Below are positions 23,101-32,718 of a stretch of 37,967 bases of DNA, in pieces. This stretch comes from UMGS1649 sp045652705 (lineage in GTDB: Bacteria; Bacillota; Clostridia; TANB77; CAG-465). The stretch's first letter is position 1; every line of letters begins with the position of its first letter. The translations under genes were made by a program, and so were the position numbers. The notes under the pieces are model-generated. The model had not been told where the DNA came from, searched no databases, and was given only the letters and a program-made list of their open reading frames with translations. The DNA lies in assembly GCA_045652705.1 (NCBI GenBank), contig JAZRUV010000024.1, forward strand, positions 1 to 37,967, written 5' to 3'.

Positions 23101-23835
23101 ATGCAAAATCCAAAAGAGAATATACAAACTGTTAACAGTAAAAAGAAAACGGCTAAAAAGAGAAAAAACAAATTTAACTTAAAAAGTTATATAAGAGATT
23201 TTCTTTTGTTTGTTTTTAACAGGTTATTTAAAAGTACAGGTATATTAGTTGTAATAGCAGTACTTTTAATAGCTATGAGTATTGGGCCTATGGTTTCTGC
23301 AATAGATATAAGTGAATGTGATGGTTTATGTACAGATAGCATCGTCTTATGGGGTGACTATACACAAAGACTACAAATATTACTTATTATTTTAGTATCA
23401 GGTATAGTACCGTACATATATGCACCGGTAATAGGTTATGTGGGCTATCTAATGGCTGAAATATCAAACATAGCATATATAATAAAAGATTATGGAGCTT
23501 TAGCTGGTATAGGAGCCAGCATAATTCCTTTAATTATAAATGTTATAATTATTAGTATAGTAACAGCTTTGGGAATATATATGTGTCGTACTATTACAGT
23601 AGGTTATAAAATTTCAAGCGTGAAAAATATGAATTATACTAATTTTAGAATAAAATTATATGAAGTTTTAAATAAACAAGATAGAGTTGAAGCGTTAACA
23701 AACAAGAAGAATGAAAAGATAAATAAGCTAACAGCGAAAAAAGAGAAACTAGCATATATACAAATTCTAAATATAGCTATTGCAGTGTGTGTTCTACAGT
23801 TTATTTCTGTACTAATACAACACATGTTTATATAA
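23101..23835 (+). CDS. Polytopic membrane protein, unknown (244 aa)
   Basis: Begins three bases after the rnr stop with GGAGGAG inside the end of rnr, so it is co-transcribed. A Lys-rich cytoplasmic N terminus (KKKTAKKRKNKFNLKSYIRD) precedes helices at about 49-67, 97-122 and 139-164 and a last one at about 222-243. A charged coiled-coil-like stretch (TNKKNEKINKLTAKKEKLAY) lies before the final helix. One extracellular loop carries two cysteines (SECDGLCTD) that could form a disulfide. I recognise no family. Confidence 0.75.
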   Translation: MQNPKENIQTVNSKKKTAKKRKNKFNLKSYIRDFLLFVFNRLFKSTGILVVIAVLLIAMSIGPMVSAIDISECDGLCTDSIVLWGDYTQRLQILLIILVSGIVPYIYAPVIGYVGYLMAEISNIAYIIKDYGALAGIGASIIPLIINVIIISIVTALGIYMCRTITVGYKISSVKNMNYTNFRIKLYEVLNKQDRVEALTNKKNEKINKLTAKKEKLAYIQILNIAIAVCVLQFISVLIQHMFI

Positions 23836-23851
23836 TTTAACAGGAGATATT

Positions 23852-24514
23852 ATGAGACAGAGAAATGTAAAAAATTGCGATGAGATACTTAAAAATTCAG
23901 ATAAATACGTAAAAGATATTTGTGATTTAAAAAAACTAATTGCAAGTAAAAAGTATAAAAATATATACCTTGAAATAGGAATTGGTAAGGGCGCATTCAT
24001 AGCAGAGTGTGCAAGGCGCCACAAGGAAAGCCTATATATAGGGATAGAATTAAACAAAGGAGTTGTCTCTCTTGCTACGAAAAAAATCGCAAGATTTGAA
24101 CAAGAAATAGGCGGGAAATTAGACAATTTATTGGTTTTAGATTATAACGCCTTAGAGTTAGGAAATATATTTGATGAAGGACAAGTAGATAAAATATATT
24201 TAAACTTTAGCGATCCTTGGCCAAAGAAAAAACATGAAAAAAGACGTCTTACATCTGACGAGTTTTTAAAGGTATATAATAGAATATTAAAACAAGATGG
24301 CATTATTGAATTTAAAACAGATAACCGAGGACTATTTGAATACTCATTATTAAATATGAATAAAAACAACATGAAATTTCAATATATATCATTAAATTTA
24401 CACCAAGATATAGAACAAGGCAAGTTGTTAAATGAAGAACCTAATATAATGACTGAATATGAAGCTAAATTCATGGTAAACGGACCAATATATAAAATGA
24501 AGGTGAGTTTCTAG
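23852..24514 (+). CDS. trmB: tRNA (guanine-N7-)-methyltransferase
   Basis: A 220-residue SAM-dependent methyltransferase that makes m7G46 in the tRNA variable loop. Motifs: YLEIGIGKGAFIAECARRH (SAM site), YIGIELNKGVVSLATKKI, and the TrmB signature NFSDPWPKKKHEKRRL followed by FKTDNRGLFEYS. Length is normal. AGGAG precedes ATG 23852. It sits in the secG-rnr operon. Confidence 0.96.
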   Translation: MRQRNVKNCDEILKNSDKYVKDICDLKKLIASKKYKNIYLEIGIGKGAFIAECARRHKESLYIGIELNKGVVSLATKKIARFEQEIGGKLDNLLVLDYNALELGNIFDEGQVDKIYLNFSDPWPKKKHEKRRLTSDEFLKVYNRILKQDGIIEFKTDNRGLFEYSLLNMNKNNMKFQYISLNLHQDIEQGKLLNEEPNIMTEYEAKFMVNGPIYKMKVSF

Positions 24515-24522
24515 GAGGAATT

Positions 24523-24786
24523 ATGAGTATATATTCAAAAGCAAGAACAAAAATTACAATAAGTACAATATTAATATCCTTAGCTGTAATCGTGGGTAGT
24601 TGGCTGCTGTTATTTGGAACGGATTATATATTATTTAAAAACAACCTACCCATACTCTTTTCAAAAACTGAGATACAAGAGCAAGTAGGTGAGCGAACAA
24701 TTACAGATACGGGTTTAGGGTATTATGTAATAACAGATGAAAACAATGTGTCCCAAATGTATCTATTTGGTCATAAAATAAAATAG
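24523..24786 (+). CDS. Small single-span membrane protein (87 aa)
   Basis: A strong GGAGG overlaps the trmB stop. The 87-residue product has a short basic N terminus, one transmembrane helix (about 13-35, ISTILISLAVIVGSWLLLFG) and an extracytoplasmic tail of mixed charge ending YLFGHKIK. No family is recognised. It lies between trmB and the U32 gene in one operon. Confidence 0.7.
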   Translation: MSIYSKARTKITISTILISLAVIVGSWLLLFGTDYILFKNNLPILFSKTEIQEQVGERTITDTGLGYYVITDENNVSQMYLFGHKIK

Positions 24787-24797
24787 AAGGTGACTAT

Positions 24798-27092
24798 ATG
24801 CAAAATATTGATTGTACAAAAGTTGAACTTTTGGCTCCAGCAGGTGGTTATGAGGCATTCATAGCTGCAATTAACGCTGGGGCTGATGCTGTATATATGG
24901 GACTTAAAAACTTCAATGCAAGAGTCATGACAAATAATTTTACCATAGACGAATATAAAGAGGCTATAGACTATGCACATAAAAGAGAAGTTAAAGTGTA
25001 TTTGACTTTAAATACATTGCTTATAGACGGAGAAGTACAAGAGGCGCTAAAAAGTGTATATGAATTGTATCAAGTGGGCTTAGATGGGGTTATCGTGCAA
25101 GATTTAGGTATTGCAGATTTAATTCACAAAGTTATGCCAGACTTAAGTTTACATGCAAGTACACAAATGAGTGTATGTACTTTAGACCAAGTAAAAGCAT
25201 TAGAAAAATTGGGCTTTGAAAGAGTAGTACTTGCTAGAGAGCTAAGTATAGAAGAAATACAATATATTGCACAAAATACAAAACTTGAAATAGAAGTATT
25301 TGTGCATGGTGCGCTCTGTGTTTCGGTTTCTGGCCAATGTTTAATGAGTTCTATGATAGGCCAGAGGAGTGCTAATAGAGGAAACTGTGCTGGCCCTTGT
25401 AGAAAAAGATACTCGCTCTATTCAGCAAATGGGAAAAACATATGTAGTAATAGATATTTGTTAAGCAAAAAAGATATATATGGGTTAGATAAGATACAAA
25501 AACTGATTGATGCTGGGGTACATTCTTTAAAGGTAGAAGGAAGAAATAAGGCACCAGAATATGTGGCTGGCGTTATAGCAAATTACAGAAAAGCAATAGA
25601 TAGTGGCTATACTAATAAACAAGATGTAGAGGTATTACAACTATTCAACAGAAGTGGTAAATCTGATGGATATTTAAATGGTGTAAGATATAGAGAAAGT
25701 ATATCTGAACTAAGCCCTAAAAATACAGGACTGTTACTTGGGAAAGTAACTCAAGTAAAGAATAGTTATATAAAAGTAGAGCTTAAAGAGGATATAGACT
25801 TACATGATGGAATCGAATGCATAGATAATGTATCAGCATCTACGGTAGTTACTTGCATACGAGATGCCAAGTTTAATGTTATAAATAGCAAAGTAGAAAA
25901 AGGAAATATTGCTTGGCTAGGAGATATAAACAATGTAAAGGTTGGAGATATAATATATAAAACATCTAGCAACAAGCTTAATCAAGAATATAGAAGGTAT
26001 GTAAAAGCAAATTTGAAAAAGATAGAGCATAATGTAATAGTAAATGCCAAAAAGGCTCAACCTTTATGTGCAAGTTCAGAAGATATAACAGTTGAACTAG
26101 ATTATATACCTGAAATGGCTAAAACAAGCGGCTTAAATGAACAAAAGGTAAAAGAAGCTTTTTCTAAGACTGAAAATACATCTGTAAAATTTAATGTTAC
26201 AACAAATATACAAGAGGACTTGTTCGTTCCAGTAGCTAAATTAAATGAATTACGAAATACCTTAGTAGAAAAAATAGAGCAAAGTAAATTAATAACAAGA
26301 GAAATAAAAGATATAGATGAAAAAATAGAACAGGCTTTAAAAATTGATTTAAAGGATACAAATAATATAAATAAAACTAACAACGACCAAATTAACACAT
26401 TGTACATATATAAATATAACAAGAATATAGACTATATAAAATACTATAAAGAAAAATATAACAAACATATAGATATAATGTATATAAACGCTGCAGACTT
26501 TAGAAATTACGAACAAGATATTTTTAAATATATAAATGAATGCAAAATATATTGTGCAATAGATAATGTTACACTAAGTAGCACAACTAGGTATATTAGA
26601 GAAAATATAGAAGAGTTATTAAATAAAGGCGTAGCGGGTATTCTTTTAGGTAATTTAGGCTTCGTAGATATTTGTCAAAAATTAAAAGCAGCATATGATA
26701 TTGAAATTGTAGCAGACTATTCATTAAATGTAACTAATACTTACACTGCAACTAAGCTAAAATCTTTAGGTATAGATGTTATAACACCCCTGTTAGAAAG
26801 TGGCTTAAATGTAGATAACATACATGATAATTTCGAAACTGAGACAGTACAAGATTTGGTGTGCGCAATGACAACTAGATATTGTGTTATTAGTAGCTTA
26901 GTAAAAAATGTTAATTCAAAATCTGAGTGCAAGGCAGAATGTACAAAACAAGACTATTATTTAGTTGATGAACAAAATAAACGTTATGACATTATACCTA
27001 ATAATTTAGACTGTATAACCAAGTTTGTAACACGATTTAGCAATAGCGAACAGATGCAAAAGGTAGCTAGAATTAGACGTTGTATTATGTAG
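24798..27092 (+). CDS. U32 peptidase family protein (RlhA-like, with DUF3656-type region)
   Basis: A 764-residue protein with AAGGTG before ATG 24798. The N-terminal TIM-barrel-like U32 region runs VELLAPAGGYEAFIAAINAG, DAVYMGLKNFNAR, HASTQMSVC, ELSIEEIQYIA. The family cysteine cluster follows (GALCVSVSGQCLM, RGNCAGPCRKRY) and would bind an iron-sulfur cluster. The extra C-terminal ~350 residues match the extended U32/DUF3656 class. In E. coli the related RlhA/YdcP is needed for 23S rRNA C2501 hydroxylation; U32 proteins in general act in rRNA/tRNA hydroxylation or ubiquinone synthesis, not proven proteolysis. Which substrate applies here is unknown. It is the last gene of the operon. Confidence 0.88.
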   Translation: MQNIDCTKVELLAPAGGYEAFIAAINAGADAVYMGLKNFNARVMTNNFTIDEYKEAIDYAHKREVKVYLTLNTLLIDGEVQEALKSVYELYQVGLDGVIVQDLGIADLIHKVMPDLSLHASTQMSVCTLDQVKALEKLGFERVVLARELSIEEIQYIAQNTKLEIEVFVHGALCVSVSGQCLMSSMIGQRSANRGNCAGPCRKRYSLYSANGKNICSNRYLLSKKDIYGLDKIQKLIDAGVHSLKVEGRNKAPEYVAGVIANYRKAIDSGYTNKQDVEVLQLFNRSGKSDGYLNGVRYRESISELSPKNTGLLLGKVTQVKNSYIKVELKEDIDLHDGIECIDNVSASTVVTCIRDAKFNVINSKVEKGNIAWLGDINNVKVGDIIYKTSSNKLNQEYRRYVKANLKKIEHNVIVNAKKAQPLCASSEDITVELDYIPEMAKTSGLNEQKVKEAFSKTENTSVKFNVTTNIQEDLFVPVAKLNELRNTLVEKIEQSKLITREIKDIDEKIEQALKIDLKDTNNINKTNNDQINTLYIYKYNKNIDYIKYYKEKYNKHIDIMYINAADFRNYEQDIFKYINECKIYCAIDNVTLSSTTRYIRENIEELLNKGVAGILLGNLGFVDICQKLKAAYDIEIVADYSLNVTNTYTATKLKSLGIDVITPLLESGLNVDNIHDNFETETVQDLVCAMTTRYCVISSLVKNVNSKSECKAECTKQDYYLVDEQNKRYDIIPNNLDCITKFVTRFSNSEQMQKVARIRRCIM

Positions 27093-27126
27093 TAAAAAAC
27101 ATAGCTATAAAATAAGAACTTTCCCC

Positions 27127-27155
27127 TTGACATTACTTTGCATAAATAGTATACT
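27127..27155 (+). promoter_or_regulatory. Promoter of the aspS T-box transcript
   Basis: TTGACA (27127-27132), 17 bases, TATACT (27150-27155). Confidence 0.8.
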
Positions 27156-27172
27156 TGTATTATTAAATGCAA

Positions 27173-27405
27173 CGACGAGGGAAGAGTAAACTTTTTAGAG
27201 CTTTAAAGAGAAAGATACCTAGGCTGGAAGTATCTAAGTAATAGATTTTGAAAGACACCCTTTGAGCAGACTTATGAAAAGTAAGTACGTATAACTACGT
27301 AACAGTTTAATGAGTAAAAAAGTAGGGTGGCACCACGTGAGAATATATAGTCTCTCGTCCCTAATATGGATTTTTATGCATATTAGGAACGGGAGATTTT
27401 TAATA
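27173..27405 (+). promoter_or_regulatory. T-box riboswitch controlling aspS
   Basis: The T-box sequence AGGGTGGCACCACG is at 27324-27337 and a terminator hairpin at 27351-27395, followed by TTTTT. Upstream is the Stem I region, including a distal hairpin AGATAC/GTATCT around GGCTGGAA. My best specifier candidate is GAC at 27254-27256, matching the aspartate enzyme downstream. Uncharged tRNA-Asp should stabilise the antiterminator and switch on aspS. Confidence 0.9.
27351..27405 (+). terminator. Regulated terminator of the T-box leader
   Basis: Stem 27351-27368 with about 27379-27395 (nearly perfect, G-U pairs tolerated), loop around GATTTTTATG, then TTTTT. It competes with the antiterminator formed by the T-box sequence. 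Confidence 0.85.
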
Positions 27406-27436
27406 TGTAATAGTTTGTTATTAAAGGAGGATATTT

Positions 27437-29224
27437 ATGAGTGAATTAATAACAGGACAAAAAAGAACAAAAAGATGTGCAGAATTTACAGAAGCAGATG
27501 TAGGTTCAAAAGTTACGGTAATGGGTTGGGTCGATACTCGCCGTGATATGGGTAAGATTATATTTGTTGACCTTAGAGACAGAAGCGGAATAATCCAAGT
27601 TGTAATTGACGATAGAGTGTCTCATGAAGATTTTGAAAAGGCAAGTAAGATACACAACGAATACGTAATTTCTGTTGAAGGTACTTTACAAAAAAGAGAT
27701 GAAAGCAAAACAAATGCAAAGATACCTACTGGTACTATTGAAGTTGTAGCAGATAGTATTAGAATCCTTTCAGAATGTGATACTTTACCATTCCAAATAG
27801 GAGAAGCTGACCAGGTTGGGGATAGCACAAGACTTAAATATAGATACCTAGATTTAAGAAGTACATTTATGCAAAGAAATTTAAAGCTTAAAAGTGAAAT
27901 ATATAATATAACAAGAAACTTCTTCCATGATGAAGGATTTATTGAGGTTGAAACCCCAATGCTAAATAAATCTACTCCTGAAGGAGCAAGAGATTATCTT
28001 GTACCAAGTAGAGTAAATCCAGGATGTTTTTATGCACTTCCTCAATCACCACAAATTTTTAAACAAATACTTATGCTTTCAGGATATGACAGATATATCC
28101 AAATAGCAAGATGTTTTAGAGATGAGGACTTAAGAGCGGATAGACAACCAGAATTTACACAAATAGATATGGAACTTTCTTTTGTTAATGAAGATGACGT
28201 TATTGATGTAAATGAAAGATATCTTAAAAAAGTATTTAAAGAGATACATGGAATAGATATTGAAACTCCATTTATGCGTATGCCATACGATGAAGCAATG
28301 AGACGTTTTGGTTCAGATAAACCAGACCTAAGATTTGGCATGGAGCTTACAGATATGTCGGATATATTTGCTGGTTGTGATTTCAAAGTGTTTGCAGACT
28401 GTATAGCAAAAGGTGGAAGCGTTAGAACAATAACGGTACCAGGAGCAGCAGGATATACAAGAAAGCAAATAGACGAACTTATAGAATTTGTAAAAATATA
28501 TAAAGCAAAAGGGCTTGCATCGTTTGCTATAGAAAATGGAGAATACAAATCTAACATATTAAGATTTATGTCTGAAGAACAAATTGCTAAAGTAATAGAA
28601 AGAGCAGAAGCTAAAGAAGGAGACCTAGTGCTATTTGTTGCAGATAAAAATGATGTTGTATTTGCAGCTTTAGGTGCATTAAGATGCGAAATGGCAAAAA
28701 GAATGAATCTAATAAATAAAGACGAATTTAAATTCTTATGGGTAGTAGATTTCCCAATGTTCGAGTGGGATGAAGAGAATAACAGATGTAAAGCAGTACA
28801 TCATCCATTTACGGCTCCAAAAGATGAAGACTTGAGCTTCATGGAAGAAAGACCACTTGATGTTAGAGCGAAAGCTTATGACATAGTTCTAAACGGAACA
28901 GAACTTGGTGGAGGAAGTATTAGAATACATTCAAGAGATGTTCAAAGTAGAGTATTTAATTTGTTAGGATTCACCAACGAACAAGCACAAGAAAGATTTG
29001 GCTTCTTACTAGATGCATTTAAATATGGTGTACCACCACATGGCGGTTTAGCATATGGTTTAGATAGACTAGTAATGTTAATATTGGGTCTTGATTCAAT
29101 AAGGGATACAATAGCATTCCCTAAAGACAAATCTGCTACTTGTCAAATGAGTGAGGCTCCTAACATAGTTGATGAAAAACAACTAGACGAATTACATATA
29201 AAGTTAGACTTGAAAAATGAATAA
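27437..29224 (+). CDS. aspS: Aspartyl-tRNA synthetase
   Basis: A 595-residue class II synthetase of bacterial type, full length. An N-terminal OB-fold anticodon-binding domain (VTVMGWVDTRRDMGKIIFVD) is followed by the class II core with motif 2 (FRDEDLRADRQPEFTQID), a GAD insertion domain (about 290-420), and motif 3 (GGLAYGLDRLVMLI) near the C terminus. It charges tRNA-Asp; whether it also charges tRNA-Asn cannot be told here. AAAGGAGG lies before ATG 27437 and a T-box leader controls it. gpsA follows 68 bases later. Confidence 0.97.
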   Translation: MSELITGQKRTKRCAEFTEADVGSKVTVMGWVDTRRDMGKIIFVDLRDRSGIIQVVIDDRVSHEDFEKASKIHNEYVISVEGTLQKRDESKTNAKIPTGTIEVVADSIRILSECDTLPFQIGEADQVGDSTRLKYRYLDLRSTFMQRNLKLKSEIYNITRNFFHDEGFIEVETPMLNKSTPEGARDYLVPSRVNPGCFYALPQSPQIFKQILMLSGYDRYIQIARCFRDEDLRADRQPEFTQIDMELSFVNEDDVIDVNERYLKKVFKEIHGIDIETPFMRMPYDEAMRRFGSDKPDLRFGMELTDMSDIFAGCDFKVFADCIAKGGSVRTITVPGAAGYTRKQIDELIEFVKIYKAKGLASFAIENGEYKSNILRFMSEEQIAKVIERAEAKEGDLVLFVADKNDVVFAALGALRCEMAKRMNLINKDEFKFLWVVDFPMFEWDEENNRCKAVHHPFTAPKDEDLSFMEERPLDVRAKAYDIVLNGTELGGGSIRIHSRDVQSRVFNLLGFTNEQAQERFGFLLDAFKYGVPPHGGLAYGLDRLVMLILGLDSIRDTIAFPKDKSATCQMSEAPNIVDEKQLDELHIKLDLKNE

Positions 29225-29292
29225 AAATATTGTAAAATATGCGGGTAAGTAAAATTTAGTGTATGAAAATTAAAGTACAGGAGGCATAATTT

Positions 29293-30255
29293 ATGAAAAT
29301 AGGTATATTAGGTGCAGGAGCTTTGGCAATCGCACTTACTAAAGTGATAGACAATGAAAAACATGATATTACTATGTGGACAAAATTCGAGATGGAAAAA
29401 GAAGATATACTGCACTCAAGGGAAAATACAAAACTTTTCCCTGGTGTTAGAATATCTGATGATGTAAAAGTAACAAACGATTTGGCTGAAGCTGTGCTAG
29501 GTGCAGACGTTATAATAAATGTATTACCTTTTATAGCCGTAGGCGATATAATTCCTTTGTTAAAACCAATGTATAATCCAAGCCAAATTATTCTTAGTAC
29601 AACAAAAGGAATTGATGGTGAAAACTTCACGACATCGACCAAATTGTTTGAACAAGGGCTTGGAGCTAAGAAAATAGCAGCATTATCTGGCCCATCATTT
29701 GCAATAGAAATTGCAAGGGGCGATAATATATCGTTTATGCTTGGTTCAAAGGACGAAGAAACAATAAGAGTTATAACAGAGATTATAGATAGTGAATCTA
29801 TACGAATTGAAGCAACAGACGATATAGAGGGTATTCAGCTAGCAGGTGGCATAAAAAATGCTATCGCTGTTGGTTCAGGAATGCTTGACGCACTTAAAGC
29901 TGCAGACTCAACTAAAGCAGCATATATAGCTATGGGTATGGCGGATATGGCTAAACTTATAGTAAGTCTTGGAGGTAAAAAAGAAACAGCATATACTTAT
30001 GCTGGTATTGGTGATTTGCTTCTTACTTGTATGAGTAGCACAAGTCGTAATTTTACATTTGGCTCATATGTTGGACAAGGCTTTACGGTTGAACAAGCTT
30101 TTGCAAGAATGGGTGGTAAGACTGTTGAAGGGTATAAAGTAATAAGAACATTACACAAATATGCTAAGGAAAGAAAAATTTCTTTACATACTATTGATAC
30201 TCTTTATAATATAATTTTCGAGAATGGAGATTACAAAAAAGTAAAGAAAATATAA
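29293..30255 (+). CDS. gpsA: NAD(P)H-dependent glycerol-3-phosphate dehydrogenase
   Basis: A 320-residue enzyme that reduces dihydroxyacetone phosphate to sn-glycerol-3-phosphate for phospholipid synthesis. Visible: Rossmann start GILGAGALAIAL, TTKGIDGE, the GpsA signature LSGPSFAIEIARG, the catalytic-lysine region LAGGIKNAIAVGSGM and GIGDLLLTCMSSTSRNFTFG. The nucleotide loop reads GAGALAIA instead of the usual GAGAWGTA, a conservative variation. AGGAGG precedes the start. It follows aspS and may be partly read from the same T-box transcript. Confidence 0.95.
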   Translation: MKIGILGAGALAIALTKVIDNEKHDITMWTKFEMEKEDILHSRENTKLFPGVRISDDVKVTNDLAEAVLGADVIINVLPFIAVGDIIPLLKPMYNPSQIILSTTKGIDGENFTTSTKLFEQGLGAKKIAALSGPSFAIEIARGDNISFMLGSKDEETIRVITEIIDSESIRIEATDDIEGIQLAGGIKNAIAVGSGMLDALKAADSTKAAYIAMGMADMAKLIVSLGGKKETAYTYAGIGDLLLTCMSSTSRNFTFGSYVGQGFTVEQAFARMGGKTVEGYKVIRTLHKYAKERKISLHTIDTLYNIIFENGDYKKVKKI

Positions 30256-30257
30256 AG

Positions 30258-30285
30258 ATATAACCGGGAATTTTCCCGGTTATAT
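30258..30285. terminator. Bidirectional terminator between gpsA and the convergent gene
   Basis: A 13-bp stem (30258-30270 with 30273-30285) centred on CCGGGAA/TTCCCGG. It serves both converging genes and overlaps the stop of the minus-strand gene. Confidence 0.7.
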
Positions 30286-30660
30286 TAATATTTCGCTAGG
30301 AACACAAATATTGATAATACTTTCATCGTGATAAATAGGAATGGGGTGATATCCGAATTGGGAGTAACTTTGACTAATAATTTCTAATGGACTTTCGGAA
30401 GAATAAAAAATTGCTTTTATGGGTTGGTCGATTATTTTTACCCATCCGAGCTTAACGATTGCAAATTCTTCGATGTCTGATACCTTTTTCTGCGTACGTA
30501 ATTTAAAAAACTCGAGCATGACACTTTCGTAACAAGAGTAATCCTTTTGCTTCAAATTTGCAAAATAAATTCGTACTATTTCTAAATGGTTTCTTGATAC
30601 GGAACATGTTTTACATTCTACTGCGTGGGAATCAGGTAATATCCAACCAGACATAATCAT
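30280..30660 (-). CDS. Hypothetical soluble protein (126 aa)
   Basis: Leftward from ATG 30660, chosen for GGAGGTG seven bases upstream. It begins MIMSGWILPDSHAVECKTCS and contains a C-x-x-C pair (CKTC), a helical middle (HLEIVRIYFANLKQ, SVMLEFFKLRTQ) and a beta-rich end (LGWVKII, SIINICVPSEILI). The SGWILPD start is shared by small uncharacterised clostridial proteins. No function is recognised. It converges on gpsA and is divergent from lepA. Confidence 0.7.
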   Translation of the reverse strand: MIMSGWILPDSHAVECKTCSVSRNHLEIVRIYFANLKQKDYSCYESVMLEFFKLRTQKKVSDIEEFAIVKLGWVKIIDQPIKAIFYSSESPLEIISQSYSQFGYHPIPIYHDESIINICVPSEILI

Positions 30661-30745
30661 AATAACACCTCCAAAGTATTGTTGGTTTAATTTACTTACA
30701 TAGTACATTATATTCTTTATATATAAAAACGTGACAACAATATTA

Positions 30746-30774
30746 TTTACAATTTTATAATACTATGGTACAAT
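30746..30774 (+). promoter_or_regulatory. Promoter of lepA
   Basis: TTTACA (30746-30751), 17 bases, TACAAT (30769-30774). Transcription would start about 10 bases before the ribosome binding site, giving a very short leader. Confidence 0.65.
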
Positions 30775-30792
30775 TTGTGTGCGGAGGATGTT

Positions 30793-32586
30793 ATGGAGAA
30801 CATTAGAAATTTTAGTATTATAGCGCACATAGACCATGGTAAATCTACTGTGGCAGATAGATTATTACAAATTACCAACACTATAGAAGCTAGAGATTTA
30901 AAAGCACAAGTGTTGGATAATATGGATATAGAACGCGAAAGAGGAATAACAATAAAATCTCAGGCTGTAAGAATGACGTATAATAAAGATGGAAAAGAAT
31001 ATATATTAAATTTAATAGATACTCCAGGGCACGTAGATTTTAATTATGAAGTATCTCGTTCGCTGGCGGCGTGTGAAGGAGCGATACTTGTTGTTGATGC
31101 TTGTCAAGGAGTTGAAGCTCAAACGCTTGCTAATGTATATTTAGCGCTTGAGAACAACCTAGAAATCATTCCTATAATAAATAAAATAGATTTACCACAA
31201 GCAAGACCTGATGAAGTTAAAAACGAGATAGAAAATATAATCGGAATAGAAGCAATGGAAGCGCCTTGTGTTTCTGCAAAAACAGGTCTTAATATGGAAC
31301 AAGTTTTAGATGAAATAGTAGAAAAGATACCAGCACCTAAAGGTGATATAAAGGCTCCTACTAAGGCATTAATATTTGATTCCAAGTATGATAATTACAA
31401 AGGCGTTGTTGTACACGTAAGACTTATTGACGGAAAACTTAAACGTGGAGACAAAATATTAGCAATGGCTAGCGGTAGGGAGTACGAAATAGTTGAAGTT
31501 GGATATTTTAAGGTTGGAGATTACACAGAAGCTGAGGAACTTAAAGCCGGAGAGGTTGGATATATAACAGCTAGTATTAAAGATATTTCAGATATACGTG
31601 TAGGAGATACATTAACTTTAAAATCTAACCCTGCTGTACAGGCTTTACCTGGATATAAAGAGGTTAAGTCGATGGTTTATGCTGGAATATTCCCGGCGGA
31701 TGGGAGTGATTATGAAGAACTTAAAGAAGCTCTTTTAAAACTTAAATTAAATGATGCATCTTTAAATTTTGAACTCGAATCATCAGCTGCATTAGGACAT
31801 GGTTTTAGATGTGGATTTTTAGGACTTCTTCATATGGAAATAATTGAGGAGAGAATTGAAAGAGAATACGGAATAGACATTATTACGACAGCCCCTTCTG
31901 TTATATATAAGGTATATAAGACAAATGGTGAAGTGTTGGAGTTATATAACCCTGCAGATATGCCGAATCCTCAAGAGATAGACCATATGGAAGAGCCAAT
32001 TGCAAAAGCTGAAATTATTGTGCCAAAAGAATATGTTGGTAATGTAATGGAACTAGCAACTGAAAGACGTAGTGATTTTATAAATATGAAGTATATAGAT
32101 GCAAATAGAGTTTGCTTAGAGTATAATATGCCTTTAAATGAAATCATATATGATTTCTTTAATAGCTTAAAATCTAGAACGAGAGGATATGCTTCTTTTG
32201 ATTATGAAATATCTCATTATACAAAATCACAATTAGTTAAATTAGATATTCTTCTTAATGGAGATGTAGTAGATGCATTATCTTTCATAGTGCATAGGGC
32301 TAAAGCTGAAACAAGGGGTAGAAAGATAGCAGAGAAACTAAAAGAAGTTATACCAAGACAATTATTTGAAATACCTATACAAGCGGCTATAGGAGGTAAG
32401 ATAATTGCAAGAGAAACTGTTAAAGCAATGAGAAAAGACGTACTTGCAAAATGCTATGGTGGAGATATTTCAAGAAAGAAAAAACTTCTTGAAAAACAAA
32501 AAGAAGGTAAAAAGAGAATGAGACAAGTAGGTAGTGTAGAACTTCCATCAGAGGCATTTATGACAGTTTTAAAAGTAGATGATTAA
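30793..32586 (+). CDS. lepA: Elongation factor 4 (LepA), ribosome back-translocase GTPase
   Basis: A 597-residue translational GTPase. ATG 30793 follows GGAGG; the upstream TTG overlaps the promoter. G motifs: AHIDHGKST, DTPGHVDF, NKID. EF-G-like domains II, III and V follow, then the LepA-specific C-terminal domain (YASFDYEISHYTKSQLVKLD, AAIGGKIIARETVKAMRKDV, KKLLEKQKEGKKRMRQVGSV). It acts on stalled or mistranslocated ribosomes and in ribosome assembly. Monocistronic between its promoter and terminator. Confidence 0.97.
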   Translation: MENIRNFSIIAHIDHGKSTVADRLLQITNTIEARDLKAQVLDNMDIERERGITIKSQAVRMTYNKDGKEYILNLIDTPGHVDFNYEVSRSLAACEGAILVVDACQGVEAQTLANVYLALENNLEIIPIINKIDLPQARPDEVKNEIENIIGIEAMEAPCVSAKTGLNMEQVLDEIVEKIPAPKGDIKAPTKALIFDSKYDNYKGVVVHVRLIDGKLKRGDKILAMASGREYEIVEVGYFKVGDYTEAEELKAGEVGYITASIKDISDIRVGDTLTLKSNPAVQALPGYKEVKSMVYAGIFPADGSDYEELKEALLKLKLNDASLNFELESSAALGHGFRCGFLGLLHMEIIEERIEREYGIDIITTAPSVIYKVYKTNGEVLELYNPADMPNPQEIDHMEEPIAKAEIIVPKEYVGNVMELATERRSDFINMKYIDANRVCLEYNMPLNEIIYDFFNSLKSRTRGYASFDYEISHYTKSQLVKLDILLNGDVVDALSFIVHRAKAETRGRKIAEKLKEVIPRQLFEIPIQAAIGGKIIARETVKAMRKDVLAKCYGGDISRKKKLLEKQKEGKKRMRQVGSVELPSEAFMTVLKVDD

Positions 32587-32589
32587 TTA

Positions 32590-32619
32590 AAACAAGTGAA
32601 GGTTACCCTTCACTTGTTT
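32590..32619 (+). terminator. Terminator after lepA
   Basis: A 13-bp stem (32590-32602 with 32607-32619), TTAC loop, T-rich end. Confidence 0.8.
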
Positions 32620-32631
32620 AAGTTTACATAA

Positions 32632-32660
32632 TTGACAAATATAAACTGAAATGATATAAT
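32632..32660 (+). promoter_or_regulatory. Consensus SigA promoter of spoIIAB
   Basis: TTGACA (32632-32637), exactly 17 bases, TATAAT (32655-32660). A perfect housekeeping promoter, unlike the SigH promoter that drives the spoIIA operon in Bacillus. Confidence 0.85.
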
Positions 32661-32718
32661 TATTCATGTAGGGTACTACAAAAATCTTTAATAATTTAAG
32701 GAAGGAAATAATAAGTAA